Made by a program: the position numbers and the translations under genes. This document shows, piece after piece, positions 15,601 to 26,149 of a stretch of 64,000 nucleotides of DNA. The stretch is taken from the NCBI RefSeq assembly GCF_027596085.1, contig NC_072449.1:29295200-29359199 (forward strand), written 5' to 3'. This DNA comes from Anoplopoma fimbria (lineage: Eukaryota > Chordata > Actinopteri > Perciformes > Anoplopomatidae). Under the pieces are notes generated by a model. The model ran no database searches and was not told the DNA's origin. It was given only the letters and a program-made list of their open reading frames with translations. Every line of letters starts with the position of its first letter. Within the stretch, counting starts at the first letter, position 1.

Positions 15601-18309
15601 ACTCACGGTTCAGTTCATATCAGGGATCAGATCAGCACAAAAGAAAAAAGGGAGCAAATATAACTTTTAGAGATCCCATATCATGTTTTTTCTACTAATT
15701 GCTGACCATTGATGATCCTTGACAGATGCAGATCCCTTTGTTGTTTGACTATTGTAAGCTGGTTTTAAAGGATCAGATACATTTTTGCCATTGTCCAGAA
15801 AATAATTTCAACCATTCTGAAGTCAGTAAACCATCAACAACTCTGTTATCCTTTTCATTTGTTAGTCATCTATAGTGTTTTTTTTTTCTTCTTCATAGAA
15901 ACACAATTCAAATAAGGAAATAAAAGATTGTATTTTTATTGATGATACAAATGTTGTCATTAGTAGTTTTAATGATGTATTATAAGCTGCTTAGCGCTAG
16001 TGTAAAAAGTTAATAATTCATCTATAATATCTATTTATGTTGTTGCGAAAACATCTTATTCAAACTACTGGATTTATTAAAGTTTCTCACCAACTCTACA
16101 TTTAACAAGATTACATGTGAACACATCATGATAAAGTCATAATTTACCTTCACCAAATACTAATTTCACTGAACAGAGCCTGAACGCATCGTAATATAAC
16201 CAAAGGGAATCTCCGTTCCTTAACCGTTAGCGGTGCTGCTAACGTTACTAGTTCTCCTCCTGTTGGTTTAATCACAGATTGGTTGTTTACAATGTAACAT
16301 GATCAGAGATCAGAGACTAGAAAAGCATTTATGCTGATGTCCTGATCTCATATTTTACTAAATATTGGCGGATAATGACAGTCAGTAAAACTTTATTTCA
16401 CACTGTGATGGTTACCATTACTCTGTGTAAATACTTCATGGGTCACATGCATGCCCAGCTGTAGGGGCGGGGATCCATATGGATCACGAATCGACAGTGA
16501 TCCCTGACACCACTGATTCTGATGTGGACTTTCAAAATGAAAGCCCTCCAAGACGTCATATATGAGCTGTTTTCCCTCCAACTTCAGATTTGTTTACTCA
16601 TTGATCATGATGGTATGATCACCATCGCATCAAAGGGTTCAATCAAACAGCTATGTTATTTAAGAGAAAATATCATATATATATATATATTGTATATCCT
16701 GAAAAGCCAAGATGTTATTTATACGCTAAAGGGGCCAACACTATGTACATGCATATCTAATCCCTACTTTGTACAGTTTAATAATCCCTACTGATAACCT
16801 GATTCTGTAGAGTTTATGTTGTATACATCTTGTATCTTTATTGTTATAGTTTTCATTTACTTTTATATTAACCAACCTCCAAGTATCTATTGAAACGGAT
16901 GCACTCATTTACATTTTGGAGAAGCAGAATAATATATTGAATATAATAATATAACGCGTTGTCCTTCTGTTTCTGTTTGTCTCCCTGGTTGTCCCGACTC
17001 TTTGGTTGCAGAAGCAGGTAAGACGTCCAGCACTCATCGCTGCACATAAACACAACCAAACGAACCTTTGCAGAACAAACTATATCTGCTGAGAATCAAA
17101 ACACTTTGAAAAGTTGGCACTGAACTGTTTTTCAAATATTTGGGACTTAGGGAAAAAAATTTCTGTCATCTATCGCTTTGCTGTTTAGATGCTTTTATTA
17201 CAACACAATAATGAGTCTATGAAAGAATGCAAGCAGATTTATTATTAATGTCTTTGTGACCGAATTAAAATATAGTAATACAGCTGCAATATAAGATGTT
17301 AGCCTAGGGGAAGTTTTAATTGTTGACAAATACTGTACATTCATTAAAACGCTCAAATTGTATTTATATCTGTGTACAACTACATTAAAGTGTTATAAAA
17401 TATTTATTAAATGTGAATTTAGTGCTTATAAATATCCCTCCTCCACCCCCGCAGAGCACGGCCACGCTGACATCCCCACCTTCTACACCTGTGACGAGGG
17501 TCTGTCGACGCTCACGCAGGAGGGCCAGGCCACGCTGGAGAGGCTGGAGGGAATGTTGGCCCAGTCGGTCGCTCAGCAGTTCCACATGGCCGGAGTCCGG
17601 ACTGAAGAAGCCAACCCGGGGTTCGAAGGTTTGAGTCGAAACACACACACAGCAGACTGGTGATTGGAGATGAAAGATCATATTGATAATGAAATCAAAG
17701 TTCAGCCAAGTGTAGCAAAATCCTAAAAGGATAGAGGAGAGCTGTTGTGTGGATTATGCAGCTTTGATCCTGGTGCAGGAGATGGACTTTCCCACATCTG
17801 TATTCTTCCAGGTTAAGGGAGGATGGGGGACTTGGGTTGTGTTTGAGGAGCAGAATCAACTTCCTTTTCGGTTCTTATATTACAAGTTTTTTGGCTTAAT
17901 GTTGAATTGGAACTTTGCCTTTTTATTTAATTTTTGCTCAGTTTAAAGTACCAGTCACAGTTGTTTTATTTACACATATCTGCACTGAAAAAGAAAAACC
18001 CAACAGCTGATTTTACTAGATTTTGTTCATGGGGTGCTGTTCAAATGATTGTGAGCTTGTTGTTGTTTACAGACGGTATGGAGGTGGATGCAGCGGCGAT
18101 GGAGTCCGGTCAGTTTGAGGACGCAGACGTCGAGCACTGGTAACAACAACTCTGAGACTTTTAACGTGAATTAATAGACATCACAAGCAGCAACAAAATA
18201 TCCATTAAAATGATGATACAACCTCAAAAACATCTTTTGTAAATGCACATGAGGGACAAAAACTTGGGCAGTCTGGTTCATTCACGTGTTATCTGACTCT
18301 TTCCGTAGA
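12535..18309 (+). CDS. clns1a: Methylosome subunit pICln (chloride nucleotide-sensitive channel 1A)
   Basis: pICln is a PH-like-fold chaperone. It binds Sm proteins, recruits them to the PRMT5-MEP50 methylosome and holds them before SMN-dependent snRNP assembly, mainly in the cytosol. The exons are 12535-12653, 13543-13679, 13995-14141, 14587-14697, 17455-17628 and 18073-18139, plus one base of a final exon at 18309. This gives 251 residues; human is about 237. Recognised segments are MVLLKNLRPP at the start, LSWFDGSGMGFCLEYPTIGL and SAYPQEHLYVMV in the PH-like domain, EIRFVPGDK, the Sm-mimicking acidic segment, MFSAMCECQALHPDPEDDDS, DIPTFYTCDEGLS, the helix TLERLEGMLAQSV, and the tail GQFEDADVEH. 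The extra length lies in the acidic loop of exon 3 (DDNDDSSNSGADDDDDEEG). The start has a strong context (gacgATGG). It is convergent with aqp11, as in human. Confidence 0.96.
12700..12846. repeat. Minisatellite in clns1a intron 1
   Basis: At least six degenerate copies of TGTTGGGTTTAATACAG, with some shorter variants (AGTTGGGTTTAAT). Confidence 0.85.
13543..13679 (+). CDS. clns1a: clns1a exon 2
   Basis: Acceptor gttttctggcag; donor TCAG/GTGAGA. It encodes RLSWFDGSGMGFCLEYPTI to MVNGKLSG, the core of the PH-like fold and the most conserved part of the protein. Confidence 0.95.
13995..14141 (+). CDS. clns1a: clns1a exon 3
   Basis: Acceptor catcatcgcag; donor GCAT/GTGAGT. It holds the long acidic loop (EDDNDDSSNSGADDDDDEEG) between PH-domain strands, then ITEIRFVPGDKVA. 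Confidence 0.94.
14587..14697 (+). CDS. clns1a: clns1a exon 4
   Basis: Acceptor gtcatgcag; donor GCCG/GTGAGG. It encodes LESMFSAMCECQALHPDPED then DSDNDFEGEEYDVEEA, equivalent to human ALEAMFTAMCECQALHPDPED. Confidence 0.95.
14720..15570. other. clns1a intron 4, first part: no gene seen
   Basis: AT-rich intronic sequence without coding or clear repeat signal apart from a short imperfect AC stretch at 14728-14750. Confidence 0.6.
15584..16515. mobile_element. hAT-type non-autonomous element in clns1a intron 4, with 8-bp TSD
   Basis: Ends TAGTGGTG and CACCACTG, with subterminal similarity (cagggatc). Flanked by the identical 8-bp direct repeat ATTCTGAT at 15576-15583 and 16516-16523, the target-site length typical of hAT transposons. 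No transposase ORF in its 932 bp. Confidence 0.8.
16524..17454. other. clns1a intron 4, last part: no gene seen
   Basis: AT-rich; an (AT)n run at about 16675-16690. Nothing recognised. Confidence 0.6.
17455..17628 (+). CDS. clns1a: clns1a exon 5
   Basis: Acceptor ccacccccgcag; donor GAAG/GTTTGA, a non-consensus +3 to +6. It encodes HGHADIPTFYTCDEGLSTLT, the helix EGQATLERLEGMLAQSVAQQ and FHMAGVRTEEANPGFE. Confidence 0.95.
18073..18139 (+). CDS. clns1a: clns1a exon 6 and the stop-codon junction
   Basis: Acceptor gttgtttacag. It encodes DGMEVDAAAMESGQFEDADV then EH. Read through, the exon would give W and TAA (18141-18143). Splicing CACTG/GTAACA to ttccgtag/ATGG at 18309 instead makes TGA directly after His, giving the same end (…DV-x-H) as human pICln. 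I prefer the spliced form; either way only one residue changes. Confidence 0.85.
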
Positions 18310-18740
18310 TGGAAGGCAGCTGGTTAAAGCCCTTATGCATCATGGGATTGGAGGAGAGGACAGCAGCACTTCTCTAAAGCTCTCGGCTCTTACTCGTACT
18401 CTCTTCTCAGAGAAACCTTGTCCCCATGTACTTAAAGGTCATCTCACTAGTCTTTTGCAGCTTCCTACATTTTCTCTCGTTGCATCTTGTTGTTGTTTTT
18501 CTGCTCACATTCATCTCTACTAAATTGTCCTAACCTTATGAATAAAGAATGCTGTATTCAGTCAGATCAGCTACTGTAGACTATTGAGATGCAGCCCCAA
18601 AAAGCCCAGACCCTGTTGTTAAGTGTAAAAACAAAACGATAAGTTTCTGTTTTGTACCTAAAGACCAATTTAATATTGATTTTCCTGCAGAGGAAAACAT
18701 GTCTTTGTATTAAATTGTCAATAAATGGATAGTTTTTGTA
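18309..18740 (+). other. clns1a: clns1a terminal exon / 3' UTR with two poly(A) signals
   Basis: It begins after ttccgtag at 18308 and contributes the A of the TGA stop. AATAAA occurs at 18541-18546 and 18720-18725. No coding sequence. Confidence 0.65.
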
Positions 18741-19895
18741 TCAGTTTAGTTTTTTGTTTGATTTATTCTAATTAAATTGACGGTTAAAAGAAACAACAAA
18801 AAACATGTTGTTATACAATACAATATGAGGGGAGGTGGGTGGTGTAAATAGGGCATTGAATCTGGCCATACGCTGCGTATCGTGGTACAGGGGTTACCAT
18901 TTCATATATTTGGGATATATTGCGGGGGGGGTTTAATCATCATTTTAGGAAAAAAACAGCTTGTAGCTAAAGCCAAAGTTATACTTTCCCCGGATGTACT
19001 GGCATTGTTAAATGTGATATAATATTCATAACTAGGTTTTCATGAATTTTAATTTCATGTTTTGATGACTCACCTGAAACCAAAAAGTGTTGTGTTTTCT
19101 TTACCTTAGAATGAGCCCTTCATAATTGAAAACTTTGAGCAGGTCCTCTTCATGAGTCAGCCATGTTTCTACGGTAGCCCAGAAGGGATAAACCAAACAC
19201 TGTCTCTAGAGATGGCCTTTAACGGTTTTATGTCACTTGAAGGCCACCGTAGTTCTCCGACACATTTAGAAAAAAAGATTATACAAATAAAGTTTATTGC
19301 CATATTATGATACTCAGAACATCCAATTCTCAACCTTCCACTCTAAATGTTTCAGTTGATTAATTAGTTAATTAGCTCAAATAAATTGTTGTTATACACA
19401 AAAAACTTGGCAACTTATTGCAACAACAATATCTGTTTGACATCCACATGCTGCAATCTGCCTAAAAGTCCTGCGAGTACAGGGCAAACCCTCTTTTGTT
19501 TTTGAAACCGTTGATATCTCAGCGACAGATATTGTAGTTGTAGAGGTGATACTGGCTCTGGGGTTGTTGATCCAAATAAACACAAGTGTTGATGTGTCTA
19601 AAAAATTTAAATCACACAAGTGAATGATTTTCAGTGTTTGACCAGCCAACTCGTAGAGGGTAAAAATTGGTCAATCGATTTCCGCATGCTTTCTTAGTGA
19701 GATCTATCTGACAAAGAATATTTAAATTAGACGCTAAGTGAGTTTTCTGTTTAGCTTCTAAGATGTGCTCTTGAGGTCTTTAAGGCCTAAAAAAGAAAAG
19801 TGCATATCAGTGCTAGTATTACTTTTTTCTAACTGATAACAGCCTGTCACTAAACATCCCCCACGTGTGCTCTGGGTTTGAGATGTCCATGTTGA
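18741..19895. other. Convergent clns1a/aqp11 spacer and aqp11 3' UTR
   Basis: No coding sequence. On the minus strand an AATAAA (TTTATT at 19293-19298 on plus) about 600 bases past the aqp11 stop is a candidate poly(A) signal for aqp11. Confidence 0.5.
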
Positions 19896-19996
19896 TCATG
19901 TCCTCTTCTTGGTCTCCAAGTGAGGATGGAGAGACGGAGACGTCAGCGACAGCAGAGGGACGAATTTATCAAACAGCAGCACTGAACTCATCGTAC
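19896..19996 (-). CDS. aqp11: aqp11 exon 3 (C-terminus)
   Basis: Minus-strand acceptor tgatttctgtttcag ends at 19997. The exon completes the Gly codon and encodes TMSSVLLFDKFVPLL, the last membrane segment, then SLTSPSLHPHLETKKRT and TGA at 19898-19896. It is too short to stand out as an ORF and was found by splice phase. Confidence 0.85.
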
Positions 19997-21596
19997 CTGA
20001 AACAGAAATCATGTAGAGGAACAATTAAAAGATTTGGAGAACCCTGCAGCTTAAAATATAAGACAATTTACAGCTTTGTAATATTTCAAAGTATCAGTCT
20101 ATGGTGACAATATACATGGAAGTACGTTTACTCATATACTTCTACTGGATTTCATCACAGGGATAAATATTGTACTTTTTACTCCAAAACATTTCCTCCA
20201 CAGCTTTAGTTCCTTTGCAGTTTTGAGTTATTAATACAAAATACACATCATCTAATGTATTATGATTATGATACCCAGCACTATATAATGTAATTGAAAT
20301 TAGCTTCACCTTTTTCCAGCTGCAAGAATAAAGTGATAAACATGTAATTTATTTAAATATATCTATATGATTCTGAAATGGGTCATTCCACATAATGAGC
20401 ACTTTTACTTTCGCTACTTTAAGTATATGCTGATACTTCTGTACTTGCTAAAGTAAAACAGGAATATTAATTGGAACAGAGTACTTTTACTCATTGGTAT
20501 TGATACTTTTAGTAGTAGTAGTAAAAGATGTCAGTACTTCTTCCACCTGTGGTTATCTGTATTCAAACTTAACTGCCCAATAAAATGGGTTTTTAAAAAG
20601 AGCAGCATAACTCTGAAATTTAGTGGAGTATTATGTTAATTAAATAAAACAAATATTGAATAACATATTCAGAACTATGTTTTAATCAGTGTATAATCAC
20701 ATGAAACTAAAAATTGTGTTTTCCTTAGCTTAAAGAAAAAGATTTATAAGAAAAAGATTTATATTTATGTTTGGGTACGTTTGGTCATCTTCCACGGAGT
20801 CAGACATCTTGCTAGGCCATGATTCTACAGCAAACTTAACACTGGCTCTATTAAGAGCCTTCCACTCAAAGGACGAATGGCTACTGAAGGTAGAGATGGG
20901 TTCCGAAACCGGGTATTTAACATGCCCCATTTCTGCATAATTAAAGATCGTAGTATTGATAATAGTAGTACTGATATTTTAACATTTAACCTTTGTTTCC
21001 TTGAGATATTAATGATGTTATATAGGGACTTCGCTGCTGCAAACATAATTGTTCTATAAACAATATTTAGATATATCTAAATTAAGAATAACTTCTAATT
21101 TTGTTTACATCTTTTTAAAAACAATACAAGAACCAAATATTGATAAGAGCAGCTCCTAGTTGTAGTAAAATCCTAAAGATAACTATCTCTACCTGTAGAC
21201 CACCGTAGTTCTCAAACAAGCTTGGAAAGTGAGGGGCTGAGCAGAGGGGTATTGAGTCGGTAGCAACCTGCCACACACCACTAGAGGCCACTAGAACTTG
21301 AACACACTGTCCCTTTAAGCAATTATCAAGTCGATGTCATATCAGCTGCCATCTTTTGTTTTATCTCCATATTATCCGATCTTTTTTTACATAGACAGAC
21401 TTTTTTCCGATTGGGAAACTGAAATCAATATTGTTTCTGTTGCTTTAACGACCTGCAGATTCCCTGATATTAGTCTTACCCAGCAGTGGGCTCAGCCAGT
21501 AGACCAGGCAGTACTCCAGGAAGGAGTTCCCACTGCAGGGGAACTGTGTGGAGAAGGCCAGGGCCGGGTTGAAAACTGCTCCTGTCACACTGCCAC
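19896..21596 (-). CDS. aqp11: Aquaporin-11, exons 2 and 3 (5' exon not found)
   Basis: Aqp11 is a super-aquaporin of intracellular membranes (ER) that passes water, glycerol or peroxide. Two minus-strand exons join in phase (split Gly codon): 21480-21596 and 19896-19996. Together they encode GSVTGAVFNPALAFSTQFPC, then SGNSFLEYCLVYWLSPLLG, then TMSSVLLFDKFVPLLSLTSP to a TGA stop. The second pore motif is NPA, and the Cys characteristic of super-aquaporins is present nine residues after it (NPALAFSTQFPC). The C-terminus is soluble and ends KKRT, without the exact KKE tail of human. In human AQP11 one large exon supplies roughly the first 200 residues. No ORF or fragment of that kind is seen upstream (21597 to about 29 kb), so the gene is 5'-incomplete here by loss, sequence collapse or divergence. 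Position and strand match human synteny. Confidence 0.85.
20118..20551. mobile_element. Degraded hAT-type MITE (teleost agtacttcttccacc family) in aqp11 intron 2
   Basis: Contains cattccacataatgagcacttttactttcgctacttt and ends agtacttcttccacctgtgg, shared with the better copy at 31556-32130. No clean TSD. Confidence 0.6.
20560..21479. other. aqp11 intron 2, no gene seen
   Basis: AT-rich. A short segment near 21255-21320 (gccacacaccactagaggcc then ctgtccctttaag) resembles common MITE termini, but no pair of ends was found. Confidence 0.5.
21480..21596 (-). CDS. aqp11: aqp11 exon 2 (second NPA motif)
   Basis: On the minus strand the acceptor is gtgtgtgtccag (21597 upwards) and the donor CTGG/GTAAGA (21479 downwards). 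It encodes GSVTGAVFNPALAFSTQFPC followed by NSFLEYCLVYWLSPLL. The exon boundaries coincide with those of human exon 2 (GSLTGAVFNPA to YWLAPSLG). Confidence 0.92.
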
Positions 21597-23100
21597 CTGG
21601 ACACACACACACGAAACACATGAACTTTTTAAAGGGCCAAACCTGCAGCAACCGTCCATCTGTTTATGACTCCTAAACAAACAAATTGAATGTGGTCTTA
21701 AATTCTTGGTAGGCAGATGAAAATGTACATTTTTAAAACAGCTAATAAGAGGCTACATACTAATTCTGTACAGGTTGATGCTTATGAAGTGTGTTCACAC
21801 TGAAAAAGTGACAAAGAAATCAGTTTGCATAGTAAGTTTACTCTCCTGTTAAAGCATTACAGGAACTTACATTCATTTCTAGTTTATTGTATGTAGGAAA
21901 GAGCCGTCTGCAGATGGCGAGTTCTGAAATGGAAGATCTTTAGGATTCATCTCGTTGCCTTTGTTGGTTGGGTTGGTTAGGTTTAAGCACGGTGAGTGAA
22001 AGAATTTAGAGGAAGAATATCAGGGTTAGCCAATCAGAGGCCGAGAAGGACTGGAATACCTTTGCCATAGGGGGGGGGGGACCCCGCCTGGCCAGTACAA
22101 AAAAATACAAATCAAGGATAGATTAGCATCATTGTAGCCTTCCGCAGTAGGCTATAGCCTAGTAAAAAATACTTTGCTGGTTATACTGGGACAGAGATGT
22201 TGAGTGGACTGGTCATCGTGGTTCATGTCTCTTTTCTGGTTAGTTCTGGTGAAGCTCCACTGAAGAAGCTGTTGTATGTTTGAAATTGATAATCAGCTGT
22301 ACAGGCTGCAAAGTGCAGTCGATGGAATTCAATGTTGGTTTGGACATCGGGGCTGTGTTGCTGATATCGTTACACTAGTGTAGCCTATGTGCTCACGTTT
22401 ATGTCGGCTATACATTTATTATTTATTTAATTAGTAAAGAATGAATTAAGTATCATATGGACTACCCCCATGCAGATTGCATCCAACTGAATACCCTTCT
22501 GCCCACCCCTCCCTGTCCAACTGTGAGGGAACTACGTTGGCCTTCCGGTATCGTAAAAACACAAAAGGCTCTCTCTAAATTTGACCCCTAAACACACCAC
22601 GTTTAATTATGAAACAACATCAATATAGAAATGTCCCAGTGATGTTTTATTTATCTAATTACAAATTATTTTAATTAACTTACAAAAACAACATTTTTCT
22701 AATCATGACATTTTAATTGTATATGACTGATAGCCTTGAGTTTCAGCAATAAACTTGCTGAGATACCATTAACTTCTACTCTTTTTTATAATATTTTTTT
22801 ATAATCAATCACCATCACCGTCATTTTTAATATCTTAAGAAACATTTTCAGATGCTTTGTTTTGTTTGAATTGACCGGCTGACAATTCAGTGTCTGACAG
22901 TTGCCACTTTTCTCAAGAATTTGGCTTGGTACATAACTTTTACATAACAAATAGAAAGGTGAAAAATAAGCAAAAAGTCCCAGGTAGTGACCGGAGCATT
23001 CCCGGATGGAAATAGGTTCGTTCCACCGGCGATCACCGCGCATTGCATGCCGGGTAGATTTTTTGATTCATTGTTGAATTTTTCTATTCCCAAACATGTT
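21597..23100. other. Sequence upstream of aqp11 exon 2, no exon recognised
   Basis: Expected to hold aqp11 intron 1 and exon 1. I read the minus strand for the NPC pore motif and membrane segments and saw none. A poly(G) run is at 22070-22080. Confidence 0.5.
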
Positions 23101-23990
23101 TGACAGAGCGTGCTTTAACACAAAACACGCTTTCCAGGTCAGTAAGCACAACCAGGATTAATCCATATATAAACACTGTAATGTGATGGTGCTCCGGATT
23201 ATAAAGCGCACTGTCGTTTTTTGAGAAAATTAAAGGAACCTTTTAAGATCCTTATAGTGATGGTGAACCTTATACACAAAATGTTTGAACCTTTATACAC
23301 ACACTGTAATGTGATTTGAATTACTTTAAGATGTTTTAATGTGAGCTGTCCGTGGCTTGTAACTTTAAACATTTCCAAAAAACACTTTTGCACATACACA
23401 CACACTATTGCTAATCTTATTGGAACCTAAATGTGCCTGCTTTATTTACACACAATGTTTCATTAACAGTAGCTTATTTATGTGATGGTACTTTATTTAG
23501 CCTCTTACACACACACTGATGTGATTGTACAATATTGATGGTGAACCTTTATACACACACACTGTAATATGATGGTGAACCACACACACACACTGTTATA
23601 CACACACACTGTAATATTTAACTGGCTGACTACGGTGTAATGTGATGTTTTTTTAGTTTAAAACATGTTTGAGTGTTTATTTAATGTATATGGATTATGG
23701 GTGAGAAAATGGATTATTTATTTATTCATTTAAGTTCTTATTTTTATCTTAATTCAGGCTCAAATATCAATCTTTATTTAATGTTTTACACATGTTTCAT
23801 TCTGCTGTTATTTAATGTTTAATTCTCTTCATTTAATGATCTTTATTTAATGTTTCATTATCTTTATTTAATTTTTCAGCTTTATTTAATGTTTTAATAT
23901 CTTTATTTAAAGGTTTCATTCTCTTTATTTAATGTTTCATTCTCTTCTCTTTATTTAATGTTTTAATATCTTTATTTAACACATCACCAT
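23100..23990. repeat. Degenerate minisatellites (acacactgtaatgtgatgg and tttatttaatgtttcattc types)
   Basis: 23170-23650 repeats variants of TATACACACACTGTAATGTG followed by atggtgaacc. 23760-23990 repeats variants of CTTTATTTAATGTTTCATTC. Both are imperfect and AT-rich. Confidence 0.8.
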
Positions 23991-24119
23991 CAACTAATGT
24001 GAGGGTCAACCTCTTCATATACATCATACACTATTCATACCATTACTATCATTGAACCAAAGAGGTGCACACACTGTCATCCCTGCACCGGAGGATGCAG
24101 GCTCAGTCCCGGGACTCCA

Positions 24120-25212
24120 TGGTGCGGAAGTCTCACCCTGTCATCACCTGCACTCTCCCTGTCATCAGCACCCTGTCCGTCATACCTGCATGAACCACTG
24201 TCGTGATGACCACTCTCCCTGCCAGCACTCTCCCTGCTGTGCACTGCACTCTCCCTGGTATGCACTCTCCCTGTCCTCCATCCCCGGTCGCGTGTGCGTT
24301 ATCCCTCTCGCACTCTCCCGATCCCATCCCTCTCTGTCTGCACCGGAGGATGCGGTCCTCCAGTCCCGGGAGCTCACATGGTGCTCAGGAAGTGATCCCC
24401 GAAATCCTCTCCTCCCTTTGTCCCCTCTTCCCTCCCTCATTAACCCCCTGTCCCTCATCCCTCTCATCACTCTCCCTGTCCTCTCATCCCTCTCAGCACT
24501 CTCCCTGTCCTCAGCACTCTCCCTGTCCTCTCATCCCTCTCATCACTCTCCCTGTCCTGTCCTCTCATCCCTCCATCACTCTCCCTGTCCTCTCATCCCT
24601 CTCTCACTCTCCCTGTCCTCTCATCCCTCTCATCACTCTCCCTGTCTTCATCCCTCTCACTCTCCCTGTCCTCTCATCCCTCTCACTCTCCCTGTCCTCA
24701 TCCCTCTCCCTCAGCACTCTCCCTGTCCTCTCAGCACTCTCCCTGTCCTCTCACCCCTCTCAGCACTCTCCCTGTCCCTCATCCCTCACTCTCCCTGTCC
24801 TCTCACTCTCCCTGTCCCCTCTCAGCACTCTCCCTGTCCTCTCACTCTCCCCCTCTCATCCCTCTCAGCACTCTCCCTGTCCTCTCATCCCTCTGCACTC
24901 TCCCTGTCCTCTCACCCCTCTCAGCACTCTCCCTGTCCTCTCATTTCCCCCCTCTCAGCACTCCCTGTCCTCCATTCTCTTTATTTAATGTTTCTGTCCT
25001 CTCAGCACTCTCCCTGTCCTCTCATCCCTCTCAGCACTCTCCCTGTCCTCTCATCCCTCTCTGCACTCTCCCTGTCCTCTCACTCTCCCTGTCCCCTCCC
25101 TCATCACTCTCCCTGTCATCCCTCTCACTCTCCCCCTCTCAGCACTCTCCCTGTCCTCTGTCCTCTCTGCACTCTCTCTCATCCTCTCATCACTCTCCCT
25201 GTCCTCTTCCTC
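24120..25212. repeat. 1.1-kb pyrimidine-rich minisatellite
   Basis: Dozens of CACTCTCCCTGTCC blocks separated by TCATCCCTCTCAG-like spacers of variable length. The left edge contains two related unique segments with CTGCACCGGAGGATGC and CAGTCCCGGGA (24086 and 24338). A copy of the neighbouring ctttatttaatgttt unit is embedded near 24978. Confidence 0.9.
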
Positions 25213-25839
25213 AGTCTTCATCTGGTTTACATCTGACTCCCAGTAACCAACTGTTTCTTTCCACTATTCCAGCCTATATGTGCAGTTTTCTGAGGATTTT
25301 GTAGACATGGATGCAAATTGCGCCAATGCATGTGTCTCTCAGCCAGTGTCTGGCCAGTGTTGTGTACATTTAGTTGTTTTTTTCCCTGTTTCAGTATGTG
25401 TACAGACAATTTTAAAACATGAACAAAATATAAAATAATGTCACTGTGGAGCAGCAGACCAAAACTGGTCCAAGCTGAAAGCTATTGGTGAAACACCTAC
25501 TGTTGCATGTCATATCAAATTCTCAAATTCTTTCTATATGATGCAACTACCATGAACCTGAGAGAAATTGCGTTCTTTGCGTCTTTCTCCCACGCCATGC
25601 TCTATGCCCTTGTTCCAACACTCCTCTTGGGCCGAGACTGAATGGGTCAGAGGTCAGAGGTCAGAGGTGTTCCACAGGACAAGCCTCCGAGTGGCTGCCT
25701 TTTACAGCAGCTCCTGCTCACCTGTGAGCTTTTTCCTTTAAATTGTGTTTTTTTTTGTTACATTTTGTTACTTTTACTTTTTTTTTTATTTTCATTTTTT
25801 ATTTTTATCTTGTCTTTCTTTACTAAGTCTCTTGTGTGC

Positions 25840-25913
25840 ACTTTACTCTCTGCTGCTGTAAGCCTGCAAATTTCCCCGCTGCGGGACTAATAAAGGATTA
25901 TCTTATCTTATCT
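25840..25913 (+). mobile_element. LINE 3' tail (L2/CR1-like)
   Basis: Same module as at 2781, including the preceding ctctgctgctgtaagcctg. Upstream T-rich sequence may be more of the same element. Confidence 0.7.
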
Positions 25914-26009
25914 CCTCACCAACACATCTACCGGTCAGGCAAGAGCTGGCTTTTGGGAGCTCAAAGGTGTAAGAGTCCCTTTCCCTTTCAATGAAAAGTT
26001 CTTCTGCAT

Positions 26010-26148
<139 letters not shown>

Positions 26149-26149
26149 T

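Noticed and set aside
22786..23093. Minus-strand frames as aqp11 exon 1
   Set aside because: Their translations have no NPC motif, no membrane-segment pattern like AQP11 and no donor in the phase required by exon 2.
24052..25236. A 394-codon open frame rich in LPVLSSLSALSLS
   Set aside because: It is the translation of the pyrimidine minisatellite; stop codons are scarce in CT-only sequence.
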